In this document: piece by piece, positions 60,201-64,000 of the stretch | How positions within the stretch are numbered: the first letter of the stretch is position 1 | Layout: every line of letters begins with the position of its first letter | Source of the DNA: Diphasiastrum complanatum | Taxonomy: Eukaryota; Streptophyta; Lycopodiopsida; Lycopodiales; Lycopodiaceae | Assembly: GCA_029204225.1 (NCBI GenBank) | Contig: CM055099.1 | Coordinates: forward strand, 43,975,546-44,039,545 | Length of the DNA stretch: 64,000 nt | Direction of reading: 5' to 3' | Notes under the pieces: generated by a model | The model's database searches: none | Told to the model about the DNA's origin: nothing | What the model saw: only the letters and a program-made list of their open reading frames with translations | Position numbers and translations under genes: made by a program

Positions 60201-60885
60201 ATCCAAGTTGACACCATCGTCATCCAAACTACTGTCAGATCTCCACACACATTTGATGAGCAGGTCTCTAAAGGATACGAAGCTGAAGAAATATTAGAAG
60301 AAGAATATCCATAGGTCATACTTCAAGGCAAATCAGTGCCATTTGTGGGATCCACGGAAAAGCGAACAAGGAACCTGAGAAGTTTGCAAAGACTTTTCCT
60401 ACCAGGGAAAATGTCTGGTGTTCTATACGGATGATCTAGAATATGATAGAGGGAAAATCTACACTTGAGAAGTAGATTTCGGATCTCGGCTTCGAAAACA
60501 CCTTGAGCAGTCAGAATCTGATTCAGATTAACTGGGAGCTGAAGATTGCAAAACAACACGAATAAAAGTTTGAGGCGGTAATCAAAAAGGCCAAGAAACA
60601 AAAAGAAACAATAGAGAATTATGTTGCCAAACTCCATGATGCTTTGATCAATCAGGTGGACAAAGTCGTCCAAAATATGTTAAGCAACAGGTCAATCTAT
60701 TGCAAGGTCAATTGGATATCGCTCAGATGGAAAAGGAGTGGATCCTAAAAGAATTGGATGCGACAACCAAAGAGCGAGACAATCTACTACACACTGTTGT
60801 ACCAGATCGACCTGTCTCACAAAGCAAAATCAATTACTTGTTTAGGAAGGTTGAGATTTATCGTCAATCATTGTCCGACTAGTTA
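57211..60885. other. No supported gene; possible decayed element in the right part
   Basis: ORFs on both strands are short. A coiled-coil-like plus-strand frame at 60700-60882 (EKEWILKELDATTKERDN) could be a remnant of a retroelement protein but matches no family that I can name. The overlapping plus/minus ORFs at 58684-59076 carry no motif. Confidence 0.4.
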
Positions 60886-60889
60886 AAAT

Positions 60890-61143
60890 AGCAATGATCG
60901 ACTTATACAGTGCTTTCTTATTTTGACGGCACCACGTGTGCTCAGTTCTAGAATTATTGGGCCGTCTTTCTTTTACGAGCCCTTTGAGTGCTTTTAAATA
61001 GCTTTATCTTTGTACTTGCTTATCAGTTTGAATATACAGTTTGTGGAGAGCAGTTCTGTTGTCATGTCTTATTGCACTTGACGTTGTGCTATAGTGATTG
61101 ATCCGGTCGGGTTTTCAAACTGTTTTCTTAATTTGGTATCAGA
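60890..61143 (+). repeat. Probable 5' LTR end and PBS of a copia element
   Basis: TGGTATCAGA at 61134-61143 matches most of the initiator-Met primer site and follows a stretch with LTR-like features (AAATAGC and a pyrimidine-rich end). A copia gag begins about 1.25 kb downstream on the same strand. The left edge is approximate. Confidence 0.5.
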
Positions 61144-62386
61144 TCCCTTGGTGGCTACAATTACCGGACAAGAACAAAGAGCTGCGAATTCACGACGGTT
61201 TGTTGGCTAGGAGGCACAAAATCAGTTTGTGGAGATTTGTGGAATAGCTCAAAATTGTAAAAAGGATTCAGAGACAGGGAATTGTAGGCTGAATCAGAAA
61301 GCAAGCAAAGATTGAAGCCCAAAATTCTTCTGGAGGGTTGCTTGGCGATTGTGACTGGTTTGAATCCAATTGGACACTGTTTGAAGAGCGGTTTGGTGCA
61401 AAAGGTTGCTTGTTGTTGGGCGACCTCAGAGGGATAGGTAGCTGCTCAAAGAAATTCTCAAAAAGATCAAATAAAGTCCAGAGGACAGCTGTTCTTCACT
61501 CAACTAGGTTTTTGAACTAAACAATGGTGAATATCTTCGGTTTCTGAACCACTTTTGGATCTATAAATGCGTGATGGTGGGCGCCTTGCTATTGTTGAGA
61601 ACCTGTGAAGAGGCCGTGGGTGGCCGTTGACTGTGTAGAGAGGTGGATTGAAATCTGCGAGGCTGCCATAGCCATAGCTTTTGAAAGAAAGCTTGAAATG
61701 GAGGAGGCGCAGATCGTGCGCGGGCAGCAAGAGAGTGGAGCTAGTGCATTGAAGTGCCTAGCGTCTTGAAAAACTTCTCCCAGTGCACAAATACAATATG
61801 GACCGGAGGATTGAACTCCACGTTCATGAAGGGTTGAGGTCGAAGTGGACATAAGCCGTTGATTACCCCACAACCATCGGATCAACATGGGCCCAATTCA
61901 AATGTCATTGAAGGGGTCTGAAGTGAAAAGTGCATTGCAACGTCATTAAAAATTTTGAAACTAAAGTAATAGTTGGGTCCCAAGTTTTTGAAGGGTGGAG
62001 TTCCTTCATACTGAAGAAACAGTTCAAAAACTCAAACTGCCCTTATTTCACCTCCTTAAGCCTATTTTGGCCAAACGAAAGGCTATAGCCTCCAAACGAA
62101 GGGCACCCTGACTGTACTTGCAAGTACGGTATGTCAAAACAGAGTGATTGCCGTGGAGAAAGTGTTCGGAGCATGCCAGAAGTGATTTCACCATTCCATT
62201 AGGCACGTAATTGGGAGTTGGTGACGAGAAGCATTTCGGAAAGCGACGCTAGTTTGGCTTCCAATTTGGCGAAAGAGCAGCGGGTGGCTTGGTAAGCCAA
62301 AAATTGCAGGCCATTATTTTTTATTTATGACATCATGGTTGGCTTCAGCATACACTTTTTAGCCTACAGGTGAAGTTTCAAGCAGT
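61144..62386 (+). other. Leader-like region between the PBS and copia gag
   Basis: It contains no supported coding sequence. At about 1.2 kb it is long for a copia leader, so it may include an unrelated insertion or a decayed segment. Confidence 0.4.
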
Positions 62387-62668
62387 TTGGAAATGGCAAA
62401 CATCAATGAGGCAATTTTGGGCGATGCAAGCAAACTTGATGGGGCTTCTAACTACAACATCTGGAAATTCAAAATGAAGAGCATTTTGATGGAGAAAGAG
62501 TTATGGAAAATCATAGGAGGTATTGAAGTCCGGCCAAATACCACTCCAGGTTACATGAGGGCCTTTGATAAAAAGGTGCAGAGAGCATTGTCCTTGGTCA
62601 ATCTTTCAGTGAAAGACCATGTGATCACCCATATAAGTGATGCCACGACAGCTAGGGGAGCTTGGGAA
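62387..62668 (+). pseudogene. Copia gag N-terminal part, plus strand
   Basis: From the ATG at 62387 (or MANINE at 62393) the peptide has the copia Gag opening: LDGASNYNIWKFKMKSILME, then LWKIIGG, DKKVQRALSLVNLS and TTARGAWEE. In the family this half of Gag forms the particle shell. Homology ends abruptly near 62668, where the opposite strand takes over with later parts of the same protein type. Confidence 0.85.
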
Positions 62669-63374
62669 GAACATAAAGGACATTTTCAAGATTCATCCTT
62701 TTGGATGATCCAACATACAATGGAATGGTTCCAATACCACTTATCTTACACTCTTGACTGCTAGCTGTATAGATAGATCTATGTACATCATTGTATGAGA
62801 GTAAAGTGGAGAAATAGCCCTTTTGAAATGTCATGTGGGAGCTAGCCCCACTATCTATCCACCAAGAATCATTGGTGTTGCACTTGGATGATAGAGGTTT
62901 GTTGGAAACCATCAAGGATGATTCTTCTTCGTCCTCCTCCTCTTGAAGTGCAATGTTGCTTTGCTTGCTCTCTTGTGCCTTCTTCTTTTTGAGACATTCT
63001 GATGTAAAATGTCCTTTCTTTCCACAGAAAAAGCACTTGAACTTGGATTTGTCCTTAATCTTGCCCTTTGAGCTTGATGCATCATCATCTTCATGGGCCT
63101 CCTTGGAATGCTTCTTCTTTCCATTGGTCTTCTTCTTGCCTTTGAATGAGAAATTGGCTTTCTCATCACCATCCTGCAAAGACCTTGATTTCATTATTGC
63201 ATTGGTGTGCATCATCCTACACTCTTCAGCCACAAATACACTATGAAGCTTTTCTATAGTGGGCAAAGTGTCTTGGATTGCAAAGCTTTCACAAGTAAAA
63301 TGTTTGGGCCCTCTCAAGATTATTAATTTCAAATTTGGCCTTGAATGGAATTTTGAGACATAATTAATAATCAT
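62660..63374 (-). pseudogene. Copia gag C-terminus, zinc knuckle and protease, minus strand
   Basis: A 240-codon minus-strand frame carries the second half of copia Gag: DTLPTIEKLHSVFVAEECR, a Lys-rich stretch and the CCHC knuckle CFFCGKKGHFTSEC. It then runs into the protease (WWIDSGASSHMTF, ISGIGTIPLYV, LENVLYVLPKLP). It ends facing the plus-strand gag start at about 62660-62670. The frame has no stop, so it has decayed little. Integrase and RT are absent from the window. Confidence 0.88.
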
Positions 63375-64000
63375 GACAAGTAGAGAGCTACTATTAATGT
63401 CTAGGATTATTCCAAATCTTCAATAAATGGACATGTAACATCTTTGATCTCCAATTAATCAAGTTTAAATTTCACAAGTACAACCTCTTGCACAATTGGA
63501 AATATTTTCCATCCAATCTATCAATGCAAGACACATGGTAGTGTATGGCATTTTTTTTCTAGCATTAAATAAAAGAACCTTATCTAATATTTGATAGATA
63601 ATTGGTGGAGTTTCAACTCTAGCATCTATATTTCAAAGGTTCATTTATTCTACCACCATCTTTACTTGCTGCTTCTATAGTTGGAAGTCTCTTCCATCAA
63701 ATTTATTTGTATATTTGAGATCCATAAAGGTTTGAAGATGCAAAAGAACTATATCCAAAGAAATCAATTAACCACCTCTATTCATATCATTATCCTCATT
63801 CATAAGCCTATGATTATTTTTGCAAACTTGCTAATTTCCAACAAAACATGAAAACAAAGAAACTTTTACACAAATATATGGTACATTAGGATTTATGATG
63901 AAGTTTTCAATCACAATAAGTAATCAAGTGACTTGAACCTGTAAAGTTGAGATATGTTACTTCATAATGACAATTTGCATGTGAAAGTTTTCGTGCACAA
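63375..64000. other. No supported gene
   Basis: AT-rich sequence to the window edge. It might contain more of the inverted copia element or flanking DNA, but no motif could be read. Confidence 0.5.

Overview
This window looks like nuclear DNA of a land plant. It is AT-rich overall, one clear host gene has GT-AG introns, and most of the rest is layered transposable elements in several states of decay. The species cannot be fixed from the sequence. The mix of ancient repeats and a TE-swollen intron fits a large plant genome.

Layout, left to right. 1-9.8 kb: the end of an unknown ORF, a decayed Ty3/gypsy gag-protease block (about 3.8-6.0 kb, +), an unidentified Cys-rich remnant (-), and a copia gag with a duplicated primer binding site (-). 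9.83-15.01 kb: an LTR element with LTRs, PBS, PPT and a CCCCC target duplication but no coding capacity (LARD-like), inserted into a minus-strand coding remnant. 15.15-15.5 kb: another LTR/PBS remnant. 17.2-26.1 kb: a cluster of non-autonomous DNA elements whose ends are built from repeated palindromic words (GATTCGCGAATC-like, GGACGCG/TCCGG-like, GGTTCTGAGAACC-like). Two of them lie in tandem and share the 8-bp duplication GTATATAG. The second is split by a young chromodomain Ty3/gypsy element (19200-25456; 358-bp LTRs, GGTAG duplication) whose gag-pol is broken by one frameshift and two stop codons.

26.5-34.7 kb: a probable solo LTR and the tail of a minus-strand gypsy element, otherwise unassigned. 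35.07-38.83 kb: the only gene that looks intact, a six-exon plant endosulfine (ENSA/ARPP19-type) gene encoding 111 aa. Its 2.46-kb third intron holds a copia protease fragment and a possible poison micro-exon.

43.3-50.5 kb: a TC microsatellite, an 18-bp minisatellite, a broken FCP1/NIF-like phosphatase (-), and, most unusually, a broken intron-containing gene (-) with a ParB-like GQHSIEA motif followed by regions resembling a beta-class DNA methyltransferase. 52.28-56.36 kb: a satellite of about 372 bp per unit with an inverted block and an unrelated 0.6-kb segment. 56.95-57.21 kb: three 90-bp repeats. 60.9-63.4 kb: a copia element in which the gag N-terminus faces the rest of gag and the protease on the opposite strand, implying an inversion.

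Most of these parts do not cooperate. The endosulfine gene stands alone as a likely cell-cycle/TOR-linked PP2A regulator inside old transposon sequence. The strongest candidates for something undescribed are the ParB-methyltransferase-like gene and the palindromic-word hAT-like elements.
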